The position numbers and the translations under genes were made by a program. Positions 18,387 to 28,206 of a stretch of DNA of 64,000 nucleotides are shown here, piece after piece. Under the pieces are notes generated by a model. The model was not told the DNA's origin. It saw only the letters and a list, made by a program, of their open reading frames with translations, and searched no databases. The first letter of the stretch is position 1; every line of letters begins with the position of its first letter. This stretch comes from Streptomyces eurocidicus (GTDB taxonomy: Bacteria; Actinomycetota; Actinomycetes; Streptomycetales; Streptomycetaceae): assembly GCF_002891295.1 (NCBI RefSeq), contig NZ_LGUI01000001.1, positions 806,001 through 870,000 on the forward strand. The letters are read 5' to 3'.

Positions 18387-19270
18387 CCGTCGCCCTCGCC
18401 GAGCTCGCCCGGGTGCGGGCCCGGCATCCCGAAGCCGTCGCCGAGGCCGCCGCCCGGCGGGTCCGGCGGCCCCTCGTCGGGGACAGCGGCCGAGTGATGA
18501 TCATCGCCGCCGACCACCCCGCGCGCGGCGCCCTCGCCGTCGGCGACCGCCCCCTCGCCATGGCCGACCGGGCCGGCCTCCTGGAGCGGCTCTGCCTCGC
18601 CCTCTCCCGCCCCGGCGTCGACGGGGTCCTCGGCTCCGCCGACGTCCTCGACGACCTGCTGCTGCTCGGCGCCCTGGAGAACAAGGTCGTCATCGGTTCC
18701 ATGAACCGCGGCGGACTCGCCGGCGCCGCCTTCGAGATGGACGACCGCTTCACCGGCCACCGCCCCGAGGACCTGGCCGGGCTCGGCTTCGACGCGGGCA
18801 AGCTGCTGCTGCGCATCGACCACGACGACCCCGGCTCGCTGCGCACCCTGCACACGGCCGCCCGCGCCGTGAACGCCATGGCCGCCCTCCGGCTGCCCGT
18901 GTTCGTCGAGCCGTTCATCTCCCGGCGGGTGGCCGGCCGGGTCGTCAACGACCTGAGCGCCGACGCCGTCGTCCGGTCCCTCGCCATCGCCTCGGGGCTC
19001 GCCGGGACCTCCGCCTACACCTGGCTGAAGGTGCCGGTCACGGACGACCCGGCCGACATGGCCCGGGTGATGGCGACCTCCACGCTCCCCGCCGTACTGC
19101 TGGGCGGGGACCTCGCGGACGGCCCCGGGGGCCGGGACGCGGCGTTCGAGAAATGGCGGGCCGCGCTGCGGCTGCCGACCGTGCAAGGGCTCGTCGCCGG
19201 CCGCTCGCTGCTCTACCCCGCGGACGGGGACGTGGCGGGCGCCGTCGACACGGCCGTAGGACTGCTGTGA
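18383..19270 (+). CDS. Cgl0159-family (beta/alpha)8 aldolase-like protein of inositol catabolism
   Basis: A 295-aa barrel protein. G-R-V-M-I-I-A-A-D-H-P-A-R-G near residue 40 resembles the D-H-x-x-R opening of class I (DhnA/LacD-like) aldolases. G-S-M-N-R-G-G-L, L-L-R-I-D-H-D-D-P, F-V-E-P-F, and T-S-A-Y-T-W-L-K-V-P with a candidate Schiff-base lysine follow. Members of this actinobacterial family regularly sit in iol clusters. The plausible job is cleavage of 2-deoxy-5-keto-gluconate 6-phosphate, as IolJ does in Bacillus; this is inference. GTG 18383 overlaps the iolC stop by four bases. The last residues are G-R-S-L-L-Y-P, a phosphate-binding style turn. Confidence 0.8.
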   Translation: MTVALAELARVRARHPEAVAEAAARRVRRPLVGDSGRVMIIAADHPARGALAVGDRPLAMADRAGLLERLCLALSRPGVDGVLGSADVLDDLLLLGALENKVVIGSMNRGGLAGAAFEMDDRFTGHRPEDLAGLGFDAGKLLLRIDHDDPGSLRTLHTAARAVNAMAALRLPVFVEPFISRRVAGRVVNDLSADAVVRSLAIASGLAGTSAYTWLKVPVTDDPADMARVMATSTLPAVLLGGDLADGPGGRDAAFEKWRAALRLPTVQGLVAGRSLLYPADGDVAGAVDTAVGLL

Positions 19271-19310
19271 CGCCCGCACCCCGCACGGCGTCAGGAGAGA
19301 CGAGAACCGG

Positions 19311-20192
19311 ATGACCTTCACGACCCCCCATCTCCCCGCCGGCAGTGCCGCCGACGGAGGCCCGTACACCCTGGACATCAGCCCGGAGCAGGCCGGCTGG
19401 GCGTATTCCTCGCTGCGCGTCCTGGTCCTCGCGCCGGGCTCCACGCACACCTTCGCCTCGGGCGACAGCGAGTGGATCGTGCTGCCGCTGGCCGGTGGCT
19501 GCACCGTGACCGTGGACGGGCAGCCCTTCGAGCTGGAGGGCCGGAAGAGCGTCTTCGCGGGGGTCACCGACTTCGCCTACGTCCCCCGCACCGCCCATGT
19601 GACCCTGGGCTCCCGGACGGGCGGGCGGTTCGCGCTGGCCGGGGCGCGCTGCGAGCGCCGGCTGCCCGCGCGCCACGGACCGGCCGGCGGCGTCCCCGTG
19701 GAGTTGCGCGGCACCGGCGCCTGCTCCCGCCAGGTCAACAACTTCGCCGCGGCGGGCGCCTTCGAGTGCGACCGGCTGATCGCCGTCGAGGTCGTCACCC
19801 CGGGCGGCAACTGGTCCTCGTACCCGCCGCACAAGCACGACGAGCACCGGGCCGGCCAGGAGTCCGAGCTGGAGGAGATCTACTACTTCGAGATCGACGG
19901 CGACGCGGGCCTCGGCTACCACCGCGTCAGCCCGTCCCGGCGCGGCGGCACGGACGTCCTCGCGGAGGTCCGGCACGGCGACGCGGTGCTGGTCCCGGAC
20001 GGCTGGCACGGCCCGTCGATCGCCGCGCCCGGCCACGACATGTACTACCTCAACGTCATGGCGGGGCCGGGCCCGGAGCGGGAGTGGCTGATCCGCGACC
20101 ACCCGGACCACGCCTGGATCCGCGCCACCTGGCCCGAGCAGCCCCTGGACCCGAGGCTGCCGTTCTACCTGGCTCCCGGGGAGATGACATGA
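19311..20192 (+). CDS. iolB: 5-deoxy-glucuronate isomerase
   Basis: A 293-aa bicupin enzyme. It isomerises 5-deoxy-D-glucuronate to 5-dehydro-2-deoxy-D-gluconate, the IolC substrate. Recognisable segments are W-I-V-L-P-L-A-G-G-C-T-V near residue 55, S-S-Y-P-P-H-K-H-D near residue 165 (cupin histidines), L-E-E-I-Y-Y-F-E-I, and V-L-V-P-D-G-W-H-G-P. Length is standard. A GGAGAG ribosome site precedes the ATG. The stop overlaps iolD by ATGA. Confidence 0.94.
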   Translation: MTFTTPHLPAGSAADGGPYTLDISPEQAGWAYSSLRVLVLAPGSTHTFASGDSEWIVLPLAGGCTVTVDGQPFELEGRKSVFAGVTDFAYVPRTAHVTLGSRTGGRFALAGARCERRLPARHGPAGGVPVELRGTGACSRQVNNFAAAGAFECDRLIAVEVVTPGGNWSSYPPHKHDEHRAGQESELEEIYYFEIDGDAGLGYHRVSPSRRGGTDVLAEVRHGDAVLVPDGWHGPSIAAPGHDMYYLNVMAGPGPEREWLIRDHPDHAWIRATWPEQPLDPRLPFYLAPGEMT

Positions 20193-22084
20193 CCGTTCCG
20201 CCCGCCCGGCGCGCGACCCGCCGGCTGACCACGGCCCAGGCCCTGGTGGAGTTCCTCGCGCACCAGCACACCGAGCGCGACGGCCGGCGGCAGCGCCTGG
20301 TCGCCGCCTGCTGGGGGATCTTCGGGCACGGCAACGTGGCGGGCGTCGGTCAGGCCCTGCTGGAGTCGGCGGGCGCCCTGCCCTTCCTCCAGGGCCGCAA
20401 CGAACAGGCCATGGTGCACGCCGCCGTCGGCTACGCCCGGCAGAGCGACCGGCTCTCGGCGCACGCCGTCACCACCTCGATCGGCCCCGGCGCCACCAAT
20501 CTCGTCACCGGCGCGGCCCTCGCCACGATCAACCGGCTGCCCGTCCTGCTGCTGCCCGGCGACACCTTCGCCACCCGGCCCGCCGACCCGGTGCTCCAGC
20601 AGCTCGAACACCCCGGGGCGGGCGACGTCTCCGTCAACGACTGCCTGCGCCCGGTCTCCCGGTACTTCGACCGGATCACCCGGCCCGAGGCACTGGTCCC
20701 GGCCGCCCTCCAGGCGATGCGGGTGCTGGCCGACCCCGTCGAGACCGGCGCCGTCACCCTCGCGCTGCCGCAGGACGTGCAGGCCGAGGCGTACGACTGG
20801 CCGGCGGAGTTCTTCGCCGACCGCGTCTGGCACGTGCGCCGCCCGGCGCCGCCCGCCGACGCGCTCGCGGAGGCGGTGCGGGCGATACGGTCCGCCCGCC
20901 GGCCGCTCGTCGTCGCGGGCGGCGGCGTGGCCCACAGCGGCGCCGAGGACGCGCTGCGGGCGCTGGCGGACGCCACGGGCGTCCCGGTCGCGTCCACCCA
21001 GGCCGGCAAGGGGTCGCTGCACCACGCGCACCCGGCGGACGTCGGCGGCCTCGGCCACACCGGCACCGCCGTCGCCGACGCGCTCGCCCGCGAGGCCGAC
21101 CTGGTGCTGGGCGTCGGCACCCGCTACACCGACTTCACCACGGCGTCCGCGACCCTGTTCGCCGCCCCGGGCGTCCGCTTCGTCAACCTCAACATCTCCG
21201 CCGCCGACGCCCACAAGATGGCCGGTCTCGCGGTCGTCGCCGACGCCCGGGCCGGACTGGCCGCCCTGGCCGGGGAGCTGACGGGGTACCGGGTCCCGGC
21301 GGCCTACGAGCGGGAGTACGCGGCCGGCAAGGCCGAGTGGGAGGCGGCCGTGCAGCGGGCGTACTCCTGGCGGGACGCCGGCGCGCCGCCCACCCAGGCC
21401 CAGGTGCTGGGCGCGCTGGACGCCGTCGTCGGCGACGAGGACGTGATCGTCAACGCGGCCGGTTCGCTCCCGGGTGATCTGCACAAGCTGTGGCGGTCCC
21501 GCTCCCGCCGCCAGTACCACCTCGAGTACGGCTACTCCTGCATGGGTTACGAGATCCCCGCCGCGATCGGGGTGCGGCTGGCCGCGCCCGACCGGCCGGT
21601 GTGGGCGCTGGTCGGCGACGGCACGTATCTGATGATGCCGACCGAGCTGGTCACGGCCGTGCAGGAGGGCATCCCGATCAAGGTGGTGCTGATCCAGAAC
21701 CACGGCTACGCCTCCATCGGCGGCCTCTCGGAGCAGGTCGGCGCCGAGCGCTTCGGCACCGCCTACCGGTTCCGGGCGGCCGACGGCACGTACACGGGCG
21801 GGCCGCTGCCGGTCGACCTGGGGGCGAACGCCGCGTCCCTGGGCATGGCAGTGCTCCGGCCGCGCACGGTCGGCGAGCTGCGGGAGGCGCTGGCGGAGGC
21901 ACGCGCCGCGGAGCGCCCCACATGTGTCTATGTGGAGACCGGAACAGCCGACACAGTGCCGGGCGCGCCCCCCGCCCAGGCGTGGTGGGATGTGCCTGTC
22001 GCCCAGGCCGCGACCCGCCCGGCGGCCCTTCGGGCCCGGGAGGAGTACGAGCGCCGCGCGTCGGCCCGCCGCCGGTACCTTTGA
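20189..22084 (+). CDS. iolD: 3D-(3,5/4)-trihydroxycyclohexane-1,2-dione acylhydrolase
   Basis: A 631-aa thiamine diphosphate enzyme that opens the inositol-derived ring to 5-deoxy-D-glucuronate. The N-terminal pyrimidine-binding domain holds G-R-N-E-Q-A-M-V-H-A-A-V-G-Y-A-R with the activating Glu (about residue 71). The C-terminal pyrophosphate domain has the G-D-G-T-Y-L-M-M ... I-Q-N-H-G-Y-A-S metal motif. The middle domain (about residues 215-360) is Rossmann-like. Length matches the family. It starts within the iolB stop (ATGA). A 19-bp gap leads to mmsA. Confidence 0.95.
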   Translation: MTVPPARRATRRLTTAQALVEFLAHQHTERDGRRQRLVAACWGIFGHGNVAGVGQALLESAGALPFLQGRNEQAMVHAAVGYARQSDRLSAHAVTTSIGPGATNLVTGAALATINRLPVLLLPGDTFATRPADPVLQQLEHPGAGDVSVNDCLRPVSRYFDRITRPEALVPAALQAMRVLADPVETGAVTLALPQDVQAEAYDWPAEFFADRVWHVRRPAPPADALAEAVRAIRSARRPLVVAGGGVAHSGAEDALRALADATGVPVASTQAGKGSLHHAHPADVGGLGHTGTAVADALAREADLVLGVGTRYTDFTTASATLFAAPGVRFVNLNISAADAHKMAGLAVVADARAGLAALAGELTGYRVPAAYEREYAAGKAEWEAAVQRAYSWRDAGAPPTQAQVLGALDAVVGDEDVIVNAAGSLPGDLHKLWRSRSRRQYHLEYGYSCMGYEIPAAIGVRLAAPDRPVWALVGDGTYLMMPTELVTAVQEGIPIKVVLIQNHGYASIGGLSEQVGAERFGTAYRFRAADGTYTGGPLPVDLGANAASLGMAVLRPRTVGELREALAEARAAERPTCVYVETGTADTVPGAPPAQAWWDVPVAQAATRPAALRAREEYERRASARRRYL

Positions 22085-22103
22085 ATGTGAGAGAGGCCGC
22101 AGC

Positions 22104-23597
<1,494 letters not shown>

Positions 23598-23618
23598 CCG
23601 CCGCCGCGACCGGACGGC

Positions 23619-23653
23619 GAACCCCCGTGGGCCCCCTCGGCCCACGGGGGTTC
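23619..23653 (+). terminator. Strong hairpin terminator after mmsA
   Basis: Perfect 15-bp stem: GAACCCCCGTGGGCC (23619-23633) pairs with 23639-23653 around a 5-nt loop. Only two T follow the stem, with a GC-rich tail after, as is common in Streptomyces. Confidence 0.8.
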
Positions 23654-23703
23654 CCGCCTTTCCGGGCGGTCTCCGCGGATCTCGGGGAAACCCTCCGAAG
23701 GAA

Positions 23704-23718
23704 TACCCCCGGGGGGTA
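23704..23718. promoter_or_regulatory. CsoR-type copper operator upstream of copZ
   Basis: TACCCCCGGGGGGTA is a near-perfect G/C-core palindrome of the kind bound by the copper sensor CsoR in actinobacteria. It lies 63 bp before the copZ start, so copZ and copA are probably derepressed by copper. No csoR gene is in the window. Confidence 0.75.
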
Positions 23719-23781
23719 AGGTGTTCTCACTGGTGTACGACGTGCACGAGTACTGAAGACCCTTTTCCGAGGAGACCCACC

Positions 23782-24009
23782 ATGAGCGACTCCCCTGCCT
23801 CCACCACCGTCTACAAGGTCACCGGCATGACCTGCGGCCACTGCGAGTCGGCCGTGACCGAAGAGCTCTCCGCGCTCGCCGGCGTCACCGCCGTGAAGGC
23901 CGTCGCCACGACCGGCGAGGTCAGCGTCACCGCCACGGCCCCGCTGGACGAGGAGGCCGTGCGCGCCGCCGTCGACGAGGCGGGTTACGAGCTCGTCGGC
24001 CGCGCCTGA
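23782..24009 (+). CDS. copZ: Copper chaperone (heavy-metal-associated domain)
   Basis: A 75-aa ferredoxin-like HMA protein with the metal motif G-M-T-C-G-H-C near residues 15-21. The V-A-T-T-G-E-V-S-V-T strand and E-A-G-Y-E-L-V end are typical of CopZ. It would carry Cu(I) to the CopA ATPase encoded 39 bp downstream. The AGGAGA ribosome site is strong. The upstream palindrome points to CsoR control. Confidence 0.92.
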   Translation: MSDSPASTTVYKVTGMTCGHCESAVTEELSALAGVTAVKAVATTGEVSVTATAPLDEEAVRAAVDEAGYELVGRA

Positions 24010-24048
24010 CGCCCGGCCGGTAACACCCCCCACCCCCGGGAACACGCC

Positions 24049-26319
24049 ATGAAGAGCACGGCTCCCCCTCGCACGGACCCGGCACGGACCGAGGTCGAGC
24101 TCGCCGTCGGCGGCATGACCTGCGCCTCGTGCGCCGCCCGCGTCGAGAAGAAGCTCAACCGGATGGACGGCGTCGAGGCCACCGTCAACTTCGCCACGGA
24201 GAAGGCGCGGATCGCCTTCGGCGAGGGGGTGGCGGTCGCCGACCTCATCGCGACCGTGGAGAGGACGGGATACACCGCGGAGGTGCCCCGGGCCCCCGGG
24301 CCCACGCCCGAGGCCGGGCCCGATTCAGGCTCCGGCTCCGGCTCCGGCGACGAGGAGACCAGGGGCCTGCGGCAGCGGCTCCTGGTGTCGCTGGTGCTGT
24401 CAGTGCCTGTGGTGCTGATGTCGATGGTCCCCGCCCTCCAGTTCGACAACTGGCAGTGGCTGTCGCTGACCCTGGCCGCGCCCGTCGTGGTCTGGGGGGC
24501 ACTGCCCTTCCACCGGGCGGCGTGGACCAACGCCCGGCACGGCGCCGCCACGATGGACACCCTGGTCTCGATCGGCACCCTGGCGGCCCTCGGCTGGTCG
24601 CTGTGGGCGCTGTTCCTGGGCACGGCGGGGATGCCGCACATGCGGCACTCCTTCGCGCTCACCGTCTCACGCACGGACGGGTCGTCGGCCATCTATCTGG
24701 AGGCCGCGGCCGGGGTGACGACGTTCATCCTCGCCGGGCGTTGGCTTGAGGCCCGGTCCAAGCGGAAGGCGGGGGCCGCACTGCGGGCGCTGCTGGAGCT
24801 GGGCGCCAAGGACGTGGCCGTGCTGCGCGGCGGGCGCGAGGAGCGGGTGCCGGTCTCCCGGCTGGCCGTCGGCGACCGCTTCGTCGTACGCCCCGGGGAG
24901 AAGATCGCCACGGACGGCGTGGTCACCGAGGGCTCCTCGGCGGTCGACGCCTCGATGCTCACCGGTGAGTCGGTGCCGGTGGAGGTCGCCGTGGGCGACG
25001 CCGTGGCGGGCGCGACGGTGAACACGGCGGGCCGGCTGGTGGTCGAGGCCACCCGGGTGGGCGCGGACACCCGGCTCGCCCGGATGGCCCGGCTGGTGGA
25101 GGACGCGCAGAACGGCAAGGCCGAGGTCCAGCGGCTCGCCGACCGGATCTCCGCCGTGTTCGTGCCCGTGGTGCTGGTGCTGGCCCTCGGCACCCTGGCC
25201 GGCCGGCTGCTGGCCACGGGCGACGCGACGGCGGCCTTCACGGCCGCCGTGGCCGTGCTGATCATCGCCTGCCCGTGCGCCCTGGGCCTCGCCACCCCGA
25301 CGGCCCTGCTGGTCGGTACGGGCCGGGGCGCGCAGCTCGGCATCCTCATCAAGGGGCCGGAGGTGCTGGAGTCCACCCGGCGGGTGGACACGGTCGTCCT
25401 GGACAAGACCGGGACGGTGACGACGGGCCGGATGGGCCTGCGCGACGTGGTCACCGCGCCGGGTGTGACCGAGCGCGAGCTGCTGCGGTACGCGGGGGCG
25501 GTGGAGCACGCCTCCGAGCACCCGGTGGCGCGGGCCGTGGCGGCCGGCGCCGAGGACCGCGCCGGCGGGCTGCCGGCCGTCGAGAACTTCGAGAACGTGG
25601 CCGGGCTGGGCGTCCGGGGCCTGGTCGAGGGGCGTGCGGTCCTGGTGGGCCGGGAGGCGCTGCTGGCCGGGGCGGGCGTCGAGCTGCCGGCGGCCCTGGC
25701 GGCGGCGCTGGCCGCCGCGCGGGCCGAGGGGCGCACGGCGGTGGCGGTGGCCTGGGACAAGGAGGCGCGCGGCGTCCTCGCGGTCGCGGACACCGTCAAG
25801 GACTCCAGCGCGCGGGCCGTCGCGGAGCTGCGCGCCCTGGGGCTCCGGCCGGTGCTCCTGACCGGCGACAACCGGGCCGTGGCCGAGGCGGTGGCCCGCG
25901 AGGTGGGCATCGACGAGGTGATCGCCGAGGTGCTGCCGCAGGACAAGGTGGCGGTGGTCGAGCGGCTGCGGGCCGAGGGGCGTGTGGTCGCGATGGTCGG
26001 CGACGGCGTCAATGACGCGGCGGCCCTGGCCACGGCCGATCTGGGGCTGGCCATGGGCACCGGCACGGACGCGGCGATCGAGGCGGCCGACCTCACGCTC
26101 GTCCGCGGCGATCCGCGGGTGGCCGCGGACGCGATCAGGCTGGCGCGCCGGACGCTCGGCACCATCAAGGGGAATCTCTTCTGGGCCTTCGGCTACAACG
26201 TGGCCGCATTGCCCCTTGCGGCGGCGGGCCTGCTCAACCCCATGATCGCGGGGGCGGCGATGGCCTTCTCCTCGGTGTTCGTGGTGTCCAACAGCCTGCG
26301 GCTGCGTACCTTCAGGTAA
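24049..26319 (+). CDS. copA: Cu(I)-exporting P1B-type ATPase
   Basis: A 756-aa heavy-metal P-type ATPase of the inner membrane. A single N-terminal HMA domain carries G-G-M-T-C-A-S-C (Cys 25 and 28). After a Gly/Ser linker come the helices. The C-P-C motif in I-I-A-C-P-C-A-L-G (residues 408-410) is the ion site in TM6. D-K-T-G-T holds the phosphorylated Asp 452, and E-H-A-S-E-H-P-V carries the HP motif. [11 protein letters not shown] is the hinge. CPC specifies Cu(I)/Ag(I) export. It forms an operon with copZ behind a CsoR-type site. Confidence 0.95.
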   Translation: MKSTAPPRTDPARTEVELAVGGMTCASCAARVEKKLNRMDGVEATVNFATEKARIAFGEGVAVADLIATVERTGYTAEVPRAPGPTPEAGPDSGSGSGSGDEETRGLRQRLLVSLVLSVPVVLMSMVPALQFDNWQWLSLTLAAPVVVWGALPFHRAAWTNARHGAATMDTLVSIGTLAALGWSLWALFLGTAGMPHMRHSFALTVSRTDGSSAIYLEAAAGVTTFILAGRWLEARSKRKAGAALRALLELGAKDVAVLRGGREERVPVSRLAVGDRFVVRPGEKIATDGVVTEGSSAVDASMLTGESVPVEVAVGDAVAGATVNTAGRLVVEATRVGADTRLARMARLVEDAQNGKAEVQRLADRISAVFVPVVLVLALGTLAGRLLATGDATAAFTAAVAVLIIACPCALGLATPTALLVGTGRGAQLGILIKGPEVLESTRRVDTVVLDKTGTVTTGRMGLRDVVTAPGVTERELLRYAGAVEHASEHPVARAVAAGAEDRAGGLPAVENFENVAGLGVRGLVEGRAVLVGREALLAGAGVELPAALAAALAAARAEGRTAVAVAWDKEARGVLAVADTVKDSSARAVAELRALGLRPVLLTGDNRAVAEAVAREVGIDEVIAEVLPQDKVAVVERLRAEGRVVAMVGDGVNDAAALATADLGLAMGTGTDAAIEAADLTLVRGDPRVAADAIRLARRTLGTIKGNLFWAFGYNVAALPLAAAGLLNPMIAGAAMAFSSVFVVSNSLRLRTFR

Positions 26320-26709
26320 CCCACAAAAGAGACACAACACCCACACATTCACCCCTTGCCCTTGTACGTCCCTTATGGCAGCGAGACCTAGATCACAGCC
26401 TTTGGGAGGTAACCATTGAGGGGGGTCGTGGGTCTAACCGGGCAGTGCTGGATCGTCTTGGGGGACGGTACCGGCCACGCGTGGCCGGGGCACGTACCCG
26501 GGGAGCTTTGAGCGGCCCTCCCGTACGTACGCGTCCCGGCAGATCGCGTCGGCACCGCGCACCGCGGCTCCCGGCCGGATCCCGTGGGGGGAATCCGTTC
26601 CGGGGTATGGAAAGCGCCCCGCTCCGACCCGTGGGGGGATCGGCAGCGGGGCGCTTTTCTCTGCGCCGGTGCGCTCGCTACGGGCCGGCCGGCCGCGCAG
26701 GGGCGTGGC
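26320..26709. other. 390-bp copA-citA intergenic region
   Basis: No protein gene is convincing here. It holds an 18-bp perfect palindrome (CCGGCCACGCGTGGCCGG, 26471-26488) and the twin hairpins described separately (26576-26658). The first 120 bp are less GC-rich and include TAGATCACAG-like sequence, which may contain a plus-strand promoter; I could not fix a -35/-10 pair. Confidence 0.5.
26576..26658 (+). ncRNA. Candidate small RNA end: two hairpins with identical 12-nt G6 loops, second is a terminator
   Basis: Hairpin 1 (26576-26597) has a CGGAT/ATCCG stem. Hairpin 2 (26611-26657) has a 13-bp AAAGCGCCCCGCT stem plus an inner CCGA/TCGG stem. Both present exactly the same loop, CCCGTGGGGGGA. 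A T tract follows hairpin 2 on the plus strand (TTTT at 26655-26658), so it can end a plus-strand RNA and also act as the citA terminator on the other strand. Read on the minus strand the loops are TCCCCCCACGGG, which recalls the actinobacterial 6C RNA (two hairpins, six or more C in each loop). Which strand is transcribed is open. Confidence 0.45.
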
Positions 26710-27996
26710 TCAGCCGCGGGTGAGCGGGAGGTCGCGCTCGACGACGCCGGTGTAGATCTGGCGCGGGCGGCCGATGCGGGAGCCCGGCTCCTTGATCATC
26801 TCGTGCCACTGGGCGATCCAGCCGGGCAGCCGGCCGAGCGCGAAGAGCACGGTGAACATCTCGGTGGGGAAGCCCATCGCCCGGTAGATCAGACCGGTGT
26901 AGAAGTCCACGTTCGGGTAGAGGTTGCGCGAGACGAAGTAATCGTCGGAGAGCGCGTGCTCCTCCAGCTTGAGCGCGATGTCCAGCAGCTCGTCGGACTT
27001 GCCGAGGGCCGAGAGGACGTCGTGCGCGGCAGCCTTGATGATCTTCGCGCGCGGGTCGAAGGACTTGTACACCCGGTGGCCGAAGCCCATCAGGCGGACG
27101 CCGTCCTCCTTGTTCTTCACCTTGCGGATGAAGGAGTCGACATCGCCGCCGTTGGCCTTGATGCCTTCCAGCATCTCCAGGACCGACTGGTTGGCGCCAC
27201 CGTGCAGCGGGCCCCACAGGGCGCTGATGCCGGCGGAGATCGAGGCGAACATGTTCGCCTGCGAGGAGCCGACCAGGCGCACGGTGGAGGTCGAACAGTT
27301 CTGCTCGTGGTCCGCGTGCAGGATCAGCAGCTTGTCGAGGGCGTTGACGACGACCGGGTCCAGGTCGAACTCGGCGGCCGGCACCGAGAAGGTCATCCGC
27401 AGGAAGTTCTCGACGTAGCCCAGGTCGTTGCGCGGGTAGACCACCGGGTGGCCGACCGACTTCTTGTAGGCGTACGCGGCGATCGTGGGCAGCTTGGCGA
27501 GCAGCCGGATCGTGGAGAGGTGACGCTGCTGCTCGTCGAACGGGTTGTGGCTGTCCTGGTAGAACGTCGACAGCGCGCTGACCACGGACGACAGCATGGC
27601 CATCGGGTGGGCGTCACGCGGGAAGCCGTCGTAGAACCGCTTGACGTCCTCGTGCAGCAGCGTGTGCTGGGTGATCTCACCCTTGAAGGTGGCCAGCTCG
27701 TCCACGCTGGGGAGCTCGCCGTTGATCAGCAGGAACGCCGTCTCCAGGAACGTGCTGCGCTCGGCGAGCTGCTCGATCGGGTAACCCCGGTAGCGCAGGA
27801 TGCCCTGCTCACCATCGAGGTAGGTGATCGCGGACTTGTACGCGGCGGTGTTGCCGTAACCGGAGTCCAGGGTCACCAGACCGGTCTGGGCGCGGAGCTT
27901 GCCGATATCGAAGCCCTTGTCGCCGACGGTGCTGTCGACCACCGGGTAGGTGTATTCGCCGTCCCCGTACCGCAGTACTACAGAGTTGTCGCTCAC
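26710..27996 (-). CDS. citA: Citrate synthase
   Basis: A 428-aa hexameric-type citrate synthase that condenses acetyl-CoA and oxaloacetate at the entry of the TCA cycle. The catalytic segments are present: L-I-L-H-A-D-H-E-Q-N-C-S-T-S (first His), G-F-G-H-R-V-Y-K-S-F-D-P-R-A-K (second His and Asp). The N-terminal beta domain begins S-D-N-S-V-V-L-R-Y. I chose GTG 27996 because GGTGAGGG lies about five bases upstream. The in-frame GTG at 28008 is part of that purine stretch and would add four residues. The gene is monocistronic, with a hairpin at 26611-26657 as its likely 3' end. Confidence 0.95.
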   Translation of the reverse strand: MSDNSVVLRYGDGEYTYPVVDSTVGDKGFDIGKLRAQTGLVTLDSGYGNTAAYKSAITYLDGEQGILRYRGYPIEQLAERSTFLETAFLLINGELPSVDELATFKGEITQHTLLHEDVKRFYDGFPRDAHPMAMLSSVVSALSTFYQDSHNPFDEQQRHLSTIRLLAKLPTIAAYAYKKSVGHPVVYPRNDLGYVENFLRMTFSVPAAEFDLDPVVVNALDKLLILHADHEQNCSTSTVRLVGSSQANMFASISAGISALWGPLHGGANQSVLEMLEGIKANGGDVDSFIRKVKNKEDGVRLMGFGHRVYKSFDPRAKIIKAAAHDVLSALGKSDELLDIALKLEEHALSDDYFVSRNLYPNVDFYTGLIYRAMGFPTEMFTVLFALGRLPGWIAQWHEMIKEPGSRIGRPRQIYTGVVERDLPLTRG

Positions 27997-28206
27997 GTCA
28001 TCCCTCACCGACGTTGTGCCTCTTCTTCGAGGTGCCCTGACTACCCCTACCTTCCCCCATTTGGACGATGCACGTGCACTCGGGGTCGGCCATAGGGCCT
28101 AAAGGCGGCACTCAGTGCCGCCCAGCCTGGCCATACTGCCCCGTTCGCCCCGGTTGGTAAACCGTCTGGAGACGAATCCCACCTCCGGGCACCCCCCGGG
28201 CCGGAC

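Noticed and set aside
26445..26723. 92-codon plus-strand open frame in the copA-citA gap
   Set aside because: Arg/Gly-rich, spans both hairpins and lacks a ribosome site.
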